Shown here: positions 33,589 through 42,352 of the stretch, piece after piece | Layout: the number at the start of each line of letters is the position of its first letter | How positions within the stretch are numbered: position 1 is the first letter of the stretch | The notes under the pieces: model-generated | Told to the model about the DNA's origin: nothing | Database searches by the model: none | The model's input: only the letters and a program-made list of their open reading frames with translations | Assembly (NCBI RefSeq): GCF_042681825.1 | Contig: NZ_JBHUGH010000002.1 | Coordinates: forward strand, 186,001 to 250,000 | Direction: 5' to 3' | DNA length: 64,000 nt | DNA from: Halodurantibacterium flavum | Lineage (GTDB): Bacteria > Pseudomonadota > Alphaproteobacteria > Rhodobacterales > Rhodobacteraceae | Position numbers and translations under genes: made by a program

Positions 33589-33593
33589 ACTAA
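33578..33593. promoter_or_regulatory. Palindrome overlapping the SDR start, HxlR-type operator candidate
   Basis: TTAGTA-TCCA-TACTAA is a perfect 6-bp inverted repeat with a 4-base gap sitting on the SDR start codon. HxlR/DUF24 redox regulators are known to bind TACTA/TAGTA-type repeats at SDR and quinone-reductase genes. No HxlR gene is within the window, so the binder would be elsewhere. The site is seen; the regulator is inferred. Confidence 0.45.
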
Positions 33594-33618
33594 GAAGTGA
33601 GACATTGGGATCAGCGAT

Positions 33619-34230
33619 CTATGCGGCTGATTTGATGGACATTGCGCGGGGCAGGTTCGACAGAGTGTCACCGATGCGCTCCGCCACCAGACCAAGCCGG
33701 TCGAGGATCGGCCGTGGAACCGGGCGTCGCGGACCAAAGGTGAACTGATGGAAAGCTGCGTCTGGCCGCAGATGACCGAAGGTCCCCTTCAGGATCGACA
33801 TCACCAGATGAAGCGACATCGACAGCAGACCCAGACCGCTGACGGCCGCACCGGCCCAGCGGCCACCGAAGAGTTGTTGTCCCCGCAGCGGTGCCGCGCT
33901 CATCTGCAAGACCCACGCCTGCGAAAACCGCGCCCTGAGCAACGAGGCGAACTTGGCGTGCAACTCGATCAGGGTCAGAGCCACCGGATCGAGGCCGCGC
34001 TCGATCAGGGCTCTGGTGAACACGCCTGTTCCCGGCCCGAGTTCGGGCACAGGGGAATGGTGCATCTCGACTTGCGAGGTAATGAGACCCGCCAGCGCCC
34101 GGCTTGACCGGGCGACCGCCGCCACCCGCAGCGGTGCCGCCCGCCAGGAGCGCAGAAAGCGTTCGAAATCGGACGGCCCGGCGCGCTTGTCGATTGCCTG
34201 CTCGGAGGGGGGATGAAGACAATTGCGCAT
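33619..34230 (-). CDS. Diverged methyltransferase paralogue, possibly inactive
   Basis: This 203-residue protein is clearly related to the methyltransferase at 31825 (shared ELGPGTGVFTRALIERGLDP and RPVPRPILDRLGL). The segment after motif I reads VLQMSAAPLR in place of VLHADAAR, losing the Asp expected in the SAM pocket, and APSG near the N-terminus is changed to ARSS. It may be inactive or altered in substrate. Only a weak GAGACGG precedes the ATG. It is transcribed toward the SDR, 30 bases away on the same strand. Confidence 0.65.
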   Translation of the reverse strand: MRNCLHPPSEQAIDKRAGPSDFERFLRSWRAAPLRVAAVARSSRALAGLITSQVEMHHSPVPELGPGTGVFTRALIERGLDPVALTLIELHAKFASLLRARFSQAWVLQMSAAPLRGQQLFGGRWAGAAVSGLGLLSMSLHLVMSILKGTFGHLRPDAAFHQFTFGPRRPVPRPILDRLGLVAERIGDTLSNLPRAMSIKSAA

Positions 34231-34542
34231 TCAGACCGTCTCGTCTTCGCGGGATGCCCGGAGCAGCGGCATGTCATCGGCTTCCATGCGCTGCCGGTTC
34301 AAAGCCAGCGCGGACACGCCCCGCGTTTGAGCGGTGGGGCCTGCCGTCGACCTGCTCTCGGAATCCGGGGGCGGCGCGTTCATCAAGATTTCTCCGGCTT
34401 GATCGTTCTTGCCCAAGATGGGCCCGCGGGACTTGCCCTGCTTGCCTGATCTGGGGGAAAACTTGCCTGAACCTCTAATCCTCTGGTCAACGCCGGAAGG
34501 TTCACACATACTCTGTTCAAGAAAAGTCCCCGGAGTTCCGTC
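34231..34542. other. Intergenic region between divergent genes
   Basis: These 312 bases lie between the methyltransferase paralogue and the AraC gene. No gene or strong repeat was recognised. It must contain both promoters. Confidence 0.35.
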
Positions 34543-35445
34543 GTGAAAACCGATCTTGCCGAAGCTTTCGCCAGCTACGTTTCCGCGCATGGCGGACCCG
34601 ACGCGCTGTCTCGCACGCCGGTTGAAAACCTGTTCCTGATGTGCAGCACGAAGGAGCGGCTGCCGTTTCGAAAGATGTACAAGCCCTCGATCTGCATCGT
34701 CGCGCAGGGGGCCAAGCGGATAGAGGTTGCGCAGACCGTCCTGGATTACCCGGCGGGAACTGCCCTTGCGATCAGCGTTGAGCTCCCGGGGTATGGGGGC
34801 GTGACGCAGGCCAGCCCGGAGAAGCCTTTCCTCGGCATGACGATTGAGTTCGACATGGACCTGATAAAGTCCGTGCTCGATACGCTCGGACGGCCCCCGT
34901 CGGTCGAGGTAAACGGTTCAGGCCTTTTCGTCGAGCACCTGAACGACGCTCAACAGGACTGCGTCGCGCGACTGATCAGGCTCTTCGCAACGCCGGAGGC
35001 CGTGCCCGTGCTCTACCCCTCGATCATGCGGGAGTTCTACTATTGGCTTCTTGTCGGGCCAAACGGCGGCGAGGTTGCCAAGATGGTCCGCGCCGAAAGC
35101 CATACCCAGCGGATTGCCGACGCGATCTTTCATCTGCGGCGGGACTTCAGGCGGACGGTCCGGATCGAGGAACTGGCCGACGTCGCATGCATGAGCCCGT
35201 CCTCGTTCCATCACCATTTCAAGACCCTGACCTCGATGACACCGCTGCAGTACCAGAAGCAACTTCGCCTCATCGAGGCCCGGCGGCTGATGGTGATGGA
35301 AGCGGCGAATGTCACCAAGGCGGCTTTCGATGTGGGCTATGAAAGCCCCTCACAGTTCAGCCGGGAATATAGCCGTCTTTTCGGCTGTCCGCCCAAACAG
35401 GATGCCATGACGCTGCGTCCCCTCAGCGCCCAATTGGGCCTCTGA
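34543..35445 (+). CDS. AraC-family transcriptional regulator
   Basis: This 300-residue protein from a GTG start has GGAG 8 bases upstream. The N-terminal domain is of the AraC_N type (MYKPSICIVAQGAKRI, then ELPGYGGVTQASPEKPFLG). The C-terminal helix-turn-helix pair covers about residues 195-290 and contains LADVACMSPSSFHHHFK and FDVGYESPSQFSREY. Relatives often control neighbouring aldehyde or alcohol dehydrogenases and SDRs. Its stop touches the stop of the convergent LysR gene with no gap. Likely targets are the SDR, the methyltransferases or the 36607 cluster. Confidence 0.9.
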   Translation: MKTDLAEAFASYVSAHGGPDALSRTPVENLFLMCSTKERLPFRKMYKPSICIVAQGAKRIEVAQTVLDYPAGTALAISVELPGYGGVTQASPEKPFLGMTIEFDMDLIKSVLDTLGRPPSVEVNGSGLFVEHLNDAQQDCVARLIRLFATPEAVPVLYPSIMREFYYWLLVGPNGGEVAKMVRAESHTQRIADAIFHLRRDFRRTVRIEELADVACMSPSSFHHHFKTLTSMTPLQYQKQLRLIEARRLMVMEAANVTKAAFDVGYESPSQFSREYSRLFGCPPKQDAMTLRPLSAQLGL

Positions 35446-36357
35446 CTACATCTTGTCGGGGCTCTGCCGGACAGCCTGCGTGAAGAAATCAATGAAGGCC
35501 CGAAGAGCCGGCGGCATATGCCTTCGGCTCGGGTAATAGAGGTGCCAGGCCGGAAGTCTGGGGGCAAAGGCGGTCAGCACCCTGACAAGGTGCCCTTGCG
35601 CCAGGTCATCCTGCGCATAAGGCAGCGCAACGCGCGCCAGACCAATGCCGGCAACAGCCGCTGACACGGCGTGGCGGGCGTTGTTCACGGTCAGGCGCCC
35701 CTGGGGGATCATCGCTATATCCTCACCCTCCCGGTGAAACCGCCACGGAAAAATTGTCCCACTGGGAAACCGGTGGCGGATGCAATCGAATCTCGTCAGA
35801 TCCTCGGGGGTTTCTGGCCGCCCTGCCCGATCCAGAAACGCCGGAGAGGCGACGACCGCGTAGTCCTGTTCCGGCCCAAGAGGCAGAGCGATCATGTCCT
35901 GCGCCATCTCGAGGCCCAGCCTGATTCCGACATCATAGCCCTCTGCAACGATATCCACATTGCGCGCGTCCTCGATGATTTCCACCGAGATCCCGGGATG
36001 GGTTTCGAGAAATCCTGGAAGGTGGGGGGCGATGAGCCAGTCAAGCGCCGGCGCTGGTGCATTTACGCGAACCCGGCCTGACGGAGTTCCCCCCATCGAG
36101 CGAACCTCATCGAGACAGGTCCTGATATCAGCCAGCGCAGGCGTCAGTCGGCTGACGAGCAGGTGACCCGCCTCCGTCGGCACGACGCTTCGGGTGGTCC
36201 GGTTGAACAGGCGGACCTGAAGCTCTTCCTCCAGCGCGCGAACGCTCTGACTAAGCGCCGAACCCGTCATGCCACGCTCTTGTGCGGCGGCCCGAAAGCT
36301 TCCGTGGCGGGCAACGGAAAGGAAGGATTCGAGATCACTCTGGCGCACGTTGCCCAT
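35446..36357 (-). CDS. LysR-family transcriptional regulator
   Basis: This 303-residue protein has the helix-turn-helix VARHGSFRAAAQERGMTGSALSQSV near residues 16-40. The effector domain opens GRVRVNAPAPALDWLIAPHL. It is of the CrgA/DmlR-like subgroup (FHREGEDIAMIPQGRLTVNN). It is divergent from the cytochrome/Mo-hydroxylase operon at 36607, with 249 bases between; that operon is the natural target. Confidence 0.9.
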   Translation of the reverse strand: MGNVRQSDLESFLSVARHGSFRAAAQERGMTGSALSQSVRALEEELQVRLFNRTTRSVVPTEAGHLLVSRLTPALADIRTCLDEVRSMGGTPSGRVRVNAPAPALDWLIAPHLPGFLETHPGISVEIIEDARNVDIVAEGYDVGIRLGLEMAQDMIALPLGPEQDYAVVASPAFLDRAGRPETPEDLTRFDCIRHRFPSGTIFPWRFHREGEDIAMIPQGRLTVNNARHAVSAAVAGIGLARVALPYAQDDLAQGHLVRVLTAFAPRLPAWHLYYPSRRHMPPALRAFIDFFTQAVRQSPDKM

Positions 36358-36606
36358 TGATTAGCATTCCTACGCAGTCCCGGTAGAAAAGACCATCTAA
36401 ACTTTCAAATCAAGAATGGCCATCCTTGTCGGCAGAGCGGCGAGCGGCGATGGGCGGCCCATCAAGGATCATAGCTTCAGGCAAATTTCTTGCAGCTTCA
36501 GGCGTGCGGCACCGTCCGGAGATGCGCAAATATCCCGGACAGATCCCCGCCCGCACGGCGACCGGAACTGCGTCCGGCCACGGCATGTCAATGAGAGGAT
36601 CCTGCG

Positions 36607-37017
36607 ATGCGCACCACTTTCCAACGTCCCGCCATGGTCGGACATCCCTCGAAGTCAGGCGGCCTCCTCATCCTTCTGACCGTCCTGGCGTCGCCAGCCG
36701 CTCAGGCGCAGGACGCGGAAGGCGAGCGGCTGTTCCGGCAACGCTGCGCGACCTGCCACAGTATCGAGGACGGAGGTCGCGGAAGCGGCCCGTCGCTGGC
36801 CGGTGTCTTCGGGCGAGAGGCCGGGAGCCTCGACGGCGCGCGGTATTCCCCCGCGATGCAGGCGGCCGGTCTGGTCTGGGACGAAGAGACGCTGGACGCC
36901 TTCCTTCAAAATCCCCGCGACACCGTTCCCGGCACTACAATGGCCGTCCGCATCTCGGACCCGGCGCAGCGAGCGGCAATCATCTCGTTCCTTCAGAATG
37001 CCGGCGGCGGCGGCTGA
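36607..37017 (+). CDS. Periplasmic c-type cytochrome
   Basis: This 136-residue protein has a signal peptide ending AQAQ near residue 35. A single haem c motif CATCH stands at about residues 48-52, and the Met ligand is probably in GTTMAVRI. It is a class I cytochrome of the c-550/c2 type (SIEDGGRGSGPSLAGVFGR). GAGAGGA lies 8 bases before the ATG. It is encoded 41 bases before a Mo-hydroxylase small subunit, so it probably accepts electrons from that enzyme in the periplasm. Confidence 0.88.
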   Translation: MRTTFQRPAMVGHPSKSGGLLILLTVLASPAAQAQDAEGERLFRQRCATCHSIEDGGRGSGPSLAGVFGREAGSLDGARYSPAMQAAGLVWDEETLDAFLQNPRDTVPGTTMAVRISDPAQRAAIISFLQNAGGGG

Positions 37018-37058
37018 TCGCAGAACCACCAGAGCAACATGCAAGACAAGGAGCCAAC

Positions 37059-37511
37059 ATGGTCACTCTCAACGTGAACGGCCGAACGGTCGAAGTGGAC
37101 TCCAGCCCCGACACCCCGCTGCTATGGGCGCTGAGAGACGATCTCAAGCTCAAGGGAACGCGCTACGGCTGCGGTGCCGGGATGTGCGGCGCCTGCACGG
37201 TCCATATCGACGGACAGGCGACCTTCTCTTGCCAGATGACCGTTGGCGATGCTGAAGGCAGCGAGATCACCACGATCGAAGGGCTGTCGGCCGACGGCAC
37301 GCATGTGGTCCAACAGGCGTGGATCGCCGAGCAGGTGCCGCAATGCGGCTATTGCCAGTCGGGCCAGATCATGCGGGCGGCCGCGCTGCTGGCGCACAAT
37401 CCTCAGCCGAACCGGCAGGAGATCGTCGACGAGATGTCGGCCAACCTTTGCCGCTGCGGCACCTATCCCCGCATCATCCGCGCCATCGAACGCGCTGCTC
37501 AGGAAGGATGA
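37059..37511 (+). CDS. Molybdenum hydroxylase 2Fe-2S small subunit (IorA type), system 2
   Basis: This 150-residue protein has both 2Fe-2S centres: YGCGAGMCGACTVHI with a following Cys, and QCGYCQSGQ with LCRCGTYPRI. AAGGAG precedes the ATG at 37059. It is very similar in layout to the subunit at 29014. Electrons likely pass from the large subunit through it to the cytochrome encoded upstream. Confidence 0.9.
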   Translation: MVTLNVNGRTVEVDSSPDTPLLWALRDDLKLKGTRYGCGAGMCGACTVHIDGQATFSCQMTVGDAEGSEITTIEGLSADGTHVVQQAWIAEQVPQCGYCQSGQIMRAAALLAHNPQPNRQEIVDEMSANLCRCGTYPRIIRAIERAAQEG

Positions 37512-37515
37512 TCCC

Positions 37516-39696
37516 ATGACCGTTCGTACCCCAAACGCAACGCGCCGCGGCTTCCTGATGGGCTCCGGCGCCCTCTCTTTCGCCCTGCTGACCACGGGCG
37601 GGGTGGCGGTGCTTCCCTCTGCTGCCGGGGCGCAACCGCTTCTGGATGGCAAGGTGAACGCATGGGTGACGATCACGCCCGACAACCGCGTGACGATCAA
37701 GTTCGGCTCTGCCGAGATGGGCCAGGGCGTCAGCACCTCGCTGCCGATGATCGTCGCCGAAGAACTGGATGCCGATTGGTCCAGGGTCACCTCCGAGCAG
37801 GTCAGTACCGATCCCGAGGGCGTCTACGGCAACCCCATGGCCGGTGGCATCCTCTTCGCGGCGGGCAGCTCGTCGATAGAGGGATATTTCACCTATCTGA
37901 GGCAAGCCGGGGCGCAGGCACGCCAGATCCTGATCCAGATCGCGGCCGCGCATTGGGGCGTTACCGCCGAGGAGGTCACGACGCGGCGCGGCATGCTTCA
38001 CCACGACCCAAGCGGATCCTCAATGACCTATGGCGAGGTTGCCGCCCTGCCGGACCCGGCCTGGCCCAGCGGCGAGATGACTGATGCCGTACTGAAACCG
38101 CGCGCGGACTGGACCATCATCGGCACGGATGTCGGGCGACTGGACATTCCGGCCAAGACGACCGGAGCGACCGAATACTCCATCGACGTGGACCTACCGG
38201 GCATGGTCCATGCCGCCCTGCTCCTGCCCCCGGTCGAGGGCGAGACACCCACGTTGAACTCGGACGCGGCGGCACGCGCGATGGACGGCGTGGTGGATGT
38301 GATCGTGCTCGACCATGCCGTGGCCGTCCTTGCGCGCAGTTTCCCCGCAGCCCTCGCCGGGTGTGACGCGCTGGACGTCAGCTGGACCGAAACCTCGCCG
38401 TTCCGCAACGCCAACAGCGCCGATGAGCTGATCGCCCTGGCCGAGGCCGCAGACGACATGTCGGCCGACGCCGTGGTCTGGGAAAGCCGCGGAGACGATA
38501 AGGTGGATTTCACCGGCGCCGACGTGGTCACCGGCAGCTACACCACCGAACATGTCTATCACGCGCAGATGGAGCCGCTGAACGCCGTCGCCTCGGTCGA
38601 TGCCGATGGCATGGGCGCCGAAATCTGGCTTGGCACGCAAAGCCAGACCGCCTCGATCATGATCGCGGCCGCCGTTCTGGGCACCACGCCAGACCGCATC
38701 CGCTTCCACGCCACGCAGATGGGCGGTGCCTTCGGGCGGCGGACGGTCTTTGCCCGGGAGCAGATGCGTGATGCGCTGCTGCTGTCTCGCGCCTCGGGAA
38801 GGCCAGTCAAGGTGGTCTGGACCCGCGAAGACGACGTCAAGAACGGCTGGCTCCGCCCGGCGACAGTGCATCGCCTGGACGCCGTGCTCGATGCCGAGGG
38901 CTATCCCACGGCGCTGCGTCACCGGGTCGCCTCACCCTCGATCTTCCAGTTCGCCATGCCCGATCGCTGGAACCCCGAGACGCGCCGCGACCTTCTGGTG
39001 ATGGAGGGCGCCGAGAGCTCCGACTACGCCTTCGGCACCTTTCAGGCAGAACATGTGCTGGTGCCGCGACAGTCGCGGCTTTCGGCCTGGCGCGGCATTG
39101 GCTGGGCTCCCAACTGCTTTGCCCGCGAGTGCTTTCTGGATGAGCTTGCAGAGCGCGCCGGTTCAGACCCTGTAAGCTACCGGCGCAGACTGCTCGCCGC
39201 CTCGCCCAGGGCACTGGCGGTCCTCGACGCGGCCGTGGAAATGTCCGACTTCGGCAACGCGCCCGAAGGGCGCGCGCTCGGCCTCGCCTTCGCGGGCTAC
39301 AAGAAGACGCTTGCCACAGGTGTCGCCGAGGTCTCCTACGAAGACGGCCGGTTGCGCGTTCATCGCTTCTGGGCCGCCATCGATCCCGGAATCGTCATTC
39401 ATCCACAGGCCTATCGCGCCCAGGTCGAGGGCGGGATACTGTTCGGTCTGTCGAGTGTCCTCCGCGAGCGCTCGACATTCTCCGGAGGGCAGATCGATCA
39501 GAGCAACTTCTACGACTACGAACCGATCCGGATTTCGGAGATCCCCGAAATGGAGGTGCAGTTTGTCGACTCGGGCGAGCCGCCGAGCGGCGGCGGTGAA
39601 ATCGGTGTGCCGATGACTGCACCCGCCATAGCGAACGCGGTGCGCAAGCTGACGGGCGCCGCCCAGAGACATCTGCCATTCCTGGCCCGCGCATGA
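37516..39696 (+). CDS. Molybdenum hydroxylase large subunit (IorB type), Tat-exported, system 2
   Basis: This 726-residue protein has the twin-arginine leader RRGFLMGSGALSFALLTTG (about residues 10-28). The molybdopterin sites include FGSAEMGQGVSTSLPM and MGGAFGRRTVFAREQ, and the active-site Glu lies in SGGGEIGVPMTAPAIANAV. It oxidises an aldehyde or N-heterocycle by water-derived hydroxylation. AGGAAGG lies before the ATG, 4 bases after the small subunit stop. It is about 50 residues shorter than the first system's large subunit and clearly diverged from it, so a different substrate is likely. Confidence 0.9.
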   Translation: MTVRTPNATRRGFLMGSGALSFALLTTGGVAVLPSAAGAQPLLDGKVNAWVTITPDNRVTIKFGSAEMGQGVSTSLPMIVAEELDADWSRVTSEQVSTDPEGVYGNPMAGGILFAAGSSSIEGYFTYLRQAGAQARQILIQIAAAHWGVTAEEVTTRRGMLHHDPSGSSMTYGEVAALPDPAWPSGEMTDAVLKPRADWTIIGTDVGRLDIPAKTTGATEYSIDVDLPGMVHAALLLPPVEGETPTLNSDAAARAMDGVVDVIVLDHAVAVLARSFPAALAGCDALDVSWTETSPFRNANSADELIALAEAADDMSADAVVWESRGDDKVDFTGADVVTGSYTTEHVYHAQMEPLNAVASVDADGMGAEIWLGTQSQTASIMIAAAVLGTTPDRIRFHATQMGGAFGRRTVFAREQMRDALLLSRASGRPVKVVWTREDDVKNGWLRPATVHRLDAVLDAEGYPTALRHRVASPSIFQFAMPDRWNPETRRDLLVMEGAESSDYAFGTFQAEHVLVPRQSRLSAWRGIGWAPNCFARECFLDELAERAGSDPVSYRRRLLAASPRALAVLDAAVEMSDFGNAPEGRALGLAFAGYKKTLATGVAEVSYEDGRLRVHRFWAAIDPGIVIHPQAYRAQVEGGILFGLSSVLRERSTFSGGQIDQSNFYDYEPIRISEIPEMEVQFVDSGEPPSGGGEIGVPMTAPAIANAVRKLTGAAQRHLPFLARA

Positions 39697-39845
39697 GCAT
39701 TGCAGATGATGCGAGTGGCTGGGCGAGCCCGGGCCCGCCGGGCCAGCTCAGCCAAAACCGTCAGTCTTCGCAGCATGGCAACCGAGTTCTGCCTCTGCTC
39801 GAAGAACAGATGGCGGCATACCCCATGGCAGATCAAGCCGCAGTA

Positions 39846-39862
39846 ATGCAGTAATACTGCAT
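39846..39862. promoter_or_regulatory. 17-bp palindrome, operator candidate
   Basis: ATGCAGTA-A-TACTGCAT has perfect 8-bp arms with a one-base centre. It lies 150 bases after the Mo-hydroxylase stop in a gene-free region. It could be a regulator site of a lost gene; nothing shows which. Confidence 0.3.
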
Positions 39863-40463
39863 CAGATTTCAACACGTCGTTGACCCAGTCGAACGCCCGC
39901 CAATGCGGGTTCGGGCAAGTTTGCCCCCCGACAAACGCGCATCTCGAACACGCGACGGCCGTTGGCCGTTACCAGCACCGATCTGCCCCAACCGGGTTGC
40001 AAGCAGCCGGGGCTCCTTTTCGTAGGCGCGAAGCAGGGCAAGTCGCGCATAGTCGCCCGGCTTACGCCGAGCTCCCAGATTGCGTCACGGATCCCGCTCT
40101 CCAAGCTGCCGGACCCGGATAGATAGACCTGAACCAGGGGCCGCAAGACGGATGCCCGGCGCTCCTCCGTCGGTATACCATTGATTTCATTGTATTCTCC
40201 ATCTCAGAATTAAAGACTACGCGACAGACGGTGATGAGGTCGCCGCCCTCGATCGAAAACGCCTGCATTTCGACAGGCGCCTGGCCCCGTCGGAAAATGG
40301 CTTAGGCACAGGGGCGCTTCGATCCGCCGTGGAGCCGGAAAGACACAAGATCGGCACCATAGCAGCAGGGCATGCGCCGCACCTGAGAACGATTTAGCGC
40401 AGTAGTTGATCAGCCACGACAGGAACACCGTCACCATTCGCTGACCCTGCTGGGTAAGTCGCG

Positions 40464-40488
40464 ACTCGGAGTTCCTTGCCGAGTTTTT
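40464..40488 (+). terminator. Hairpin with T-run just before the alpha/beta hydrolase
   Basis: ACTCGG-N9-CCGAGT is followed at once by T's (five in all at 40484-40488), a good small intrinsic terminator. It ends 15 bases before the hydrolase ATG. It may be an attenuator for that gene, or stop transcripts entering from upstream. Confidence 0.5.
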
Positions 40489-40502
40489 GATGGAGAAGCA
40501 AC

Positions 40503-41360
40503 ATGGCTGTGAACTACAAGACGTGCCAGGTCGGAGAGGTCAGTCTTTTTTACAGGGAGGCGGGACGAAATGATGCGCCCGCTATCCTGCTCCTCCACGG
40601 ATTTCCATCTTCGAGCCACATGTTTCGCGACCTCATCCCGAAGCTGGCTGGCAGCTACCGCGTGATCGCCCCGGATCTGCCGGGTTTCGGACAGACGGTG
40701 GCGCCGGAGCGTGGTGTCTTTCCCTACACGTTCGATGCACTCGCAGAAGTTATCGGCGGTTTCGTTGACGCTCTCGGGCTGCGCCGGTTCGCCATCTACG
40801 TTTTCGATTATGGCGCTCCCGTTGGCTACCGGCTGGCAATGGCACGTCCCGATCGCATTGCGGCCATCATTAGCCAGAACGGAAATGCGTATCTCGAGGG
40901 GTTCAGCGACGAGTGGGGGCCATGGGAAGCTTATTGGCGCGAGCCGACCAAGGAAAACCGCGAGGCTTGCCGCGAGTCGCTTTCCGCGGCGGTAATCGAG
41001 AATTGGCAGTACCGTACAGGGACCAATCCGGAACGACTGTCCCCGGACGGCTATCTGCTCGACATCGCGTTGATGTCTCGTCCCGGCGCCGAGGAAATCC
41101 AGTTGGATCTGATCCTCGACTATCGCAGCAATCTGGATCGCTACCCGGAGTTCCAGGCGTATTTCCAGCAGCATCAGCCTCCGTTGCTCGCGGTCTGGGG
41201 GCGTCACGATCCTGCCTTCATCCCTGCAGGTGCCGAAGCTTACAAGCGTGACCTTCCGGACGCGGAGGTACATCTGCTTGATACGGGTCATTTCGCACTT
41301 GAAACCCATGCTGAGGAGATCGCCGGTTTCATCCGGACCTTTCTGGGCCGCCATCTTTAG
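40503..41360 (+). CDS. Alpha/beta hydrolase with Asp nucleophile (haloalkane dehalogenase/epoxide hydrolase-like)
   Basis: This 285-residue protein has oxyanion-hole HGFPSSSHMF (near residue 34). The nucleophile elbow is VFDYGAPVGYRLA, with Asp rather than Ser near residue 104. The acid is probably in VWGRHDPAF and the catalytic His in LDTGHFALETH. An Asp nucleophile is the mark of haloalkane dehalogenases, epoxide hydrolases and fluoroacetate dehalogenases; which one cannot be told. GGAG precedes the ATG. It is cytoplasmic with no signal. It stands alone behind a small terminator hairpin. Confidence 0.85.
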   Translation: MAVNYKTCQVGEVSLFYREAGRNDAPAILLLHGFPSSSHMFRDLIPKLAGSYRVIAPDLPGFGQTVAPERGVFPYTFDALAEVIGGFVDALGLRRFAIYVFDYGAPVGYRLAMARPDRIAAIISQNGNAYLEGFSDEWGPWEAYWREPTKENREACRESLSAAVIENWQYRTGTNPERLSPDGYLLDIALMSRPGAEEIQLDLILDYRSNLDRYPEFQAYFQQHQPPLLAVWGRHDPAFIPAGAEAYKRDLPDAEVHLLDTGHFALETHAEEIAGFIRTFLGRHL

Positions 41361-41659
41361 GCTCAGGGCTTCCGTGACGGGCCGCGCCAGCCAGAGGCAG
41401 TATTGAGGATGCAAGGTCTGCCGCCTTCGCCTCAGAGCTCCCCGGATGCATGCCTCGGTCCTTGGTCAGCGCGGCGGCCGCCACGGACGGCTCCGAGGAC
41501 GACGCTGAGGCACTCCGACGGTTCGCCATGCGCTGGTTCATCCGGCGCGCGGCGGCTTCCGGGCAAAAGTATTTTAGTCAAAGTTTTTTACTCCAAGGTA
41601 CTCCGCAAACAACCGACAGAGGGGCCGAGCGCCCACACACACTGGAAAGGAATAAAGCC
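41361..41659. other. Intergenic region before the DJ-1/PfpI gene
   Basis: About 300 bases in which no feature was recognised apart from an AT-rich patch at 41565-41615 (TATTTTAGTC...) that is a likely promoter for the next gene. Confidence 0.3.
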
Positions 41660-42352
41660 ATGAAAGTACTCATCGTTCTGACCTCGCACGACACTCTGGG
41701 CGACACCGGGCGCAAGACCGGCTTCTGGCTCGAGGAACTGGCAGCTCCCTATTTCGCCTTCCGGGACGCGGGCGCCGAAATTACGCTGGCGTCGCCCAAG
41801 GGCGGCCAGCCGCCGCTGGACCCGGTCAGCAACTCGCCCGACTTTCAGACGGACGATACCCGCCGCTTCGAGGCCGATGCCGAAGCCACAGCTGCGCTTG
41901 CCAGCACCGTGAAACTGTCCGAGGTGAATGCGGACGACTACGATACGGTATTCTATCCGGGTGGCCATGGCCCGCTCTGGGACCTGACGGTGGATGCCAA
42001 CTCGATCGCGTTGATCCAAGCCTTCAACGCGGCGGAAAAACCGCTCGGGCTGGTCTGCCACGCCCCCGGTGTGCTGCGTGACGTGAAGGGTGCGGACGGT
42101 GCGCCGATCGTGAAAGGCCGCAAAGTCACGGGCTTTACCAACTCGGAGGAAGAAGGCGTGGGCCTGACCAAGGTCGTTCCCTACCTCGTCGAGGATACCC
42201 TCAAGGAAAGGGGTGCCGAGTTTGTGAAGGGTGATGACTGGGGTTCCTTCGTTGTGCAGGATGGTCTGCTGATCACCGGCCAGAACCCCGCCTCCTCGGC
42301 CGAGGCCGCGCGGCGGGTGATTGCTGCGCTCGAGGCACGGAGCGCTGCGTGA
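41660..42352 (+). CDS. DJ-1/PfpI family protein (Hsp31-like glyoxalase III/deglycase type)
   Basis: This 230-residue protein has a class I glutamine-amidotransferase-like fold. The nucleophile-elbow Cys lies in LVCHAPGVL (near residue 134) and a conserved Glu in TGFWLEELAAPY (near residue 26). It belongs to the subgroup of bacterial DJ-1 proteins related to Hsp31, which convert methylglyoxal to lactate or repair glycated proteins. GGAAAGGA lies 8 bases before the ATG. Its stop overlaps the start of the DUF1330 gene. Handling of reactive aldehydes would fit the neighbouring aldehyde oxidoreductases. Confidence 0.85.
   Translation: MKVLIVLTSHDTLGDTGRKTGFWLEELAAPYFAFRDAGAEITLASPKGGQPPLDPVSNSPDFQTDDTRRFEADAEATAALASTVKLSEVNADDYDTVFYPGGHGPLWDLTVDANSIALIQAFNAAEKPLGLVCHAPGVLRDVKGADGAPIVKGRKVTGFTNSEEEGVGLTKVVPYLVEDTLKERGAEFVKGDDWGSFVVQDGLLITGQNPASSAEAARRVIAALEARSAA

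Larger units (their letters stand above)
39697..40502. other. 800-base gene-free stretch
   Basis: No intact gene is supported. It contains a perfect palindrome at 39846-39862 and a hairpin with T-run at 40464-40488. A minus-strand frame near 40200-40290 reads GQAPVEMQAFSIEGGDLITV, reminiscent of an NTF2/SnoaL-like domain end. That frame has no start or full domain, so it is at best a gene scrap. Confidence 0.4.

Noticed and set aside
39516..39875. Minus-strand frame with ICHGVCRHLFFEQRQNSV, vaguely like the end of a RelE/ParE toxin
   Set aside because: It overlaps the Mo-hydroxylase 3' end, has no antitoxin partner, and the similarity is too short to trust.
40062..40290. Minus-strand frame resembling the end of an NTF2/SnoaL-like protein
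   Set aside because: There is no start, no full domain and no neighbouring fragment; it could be chance.
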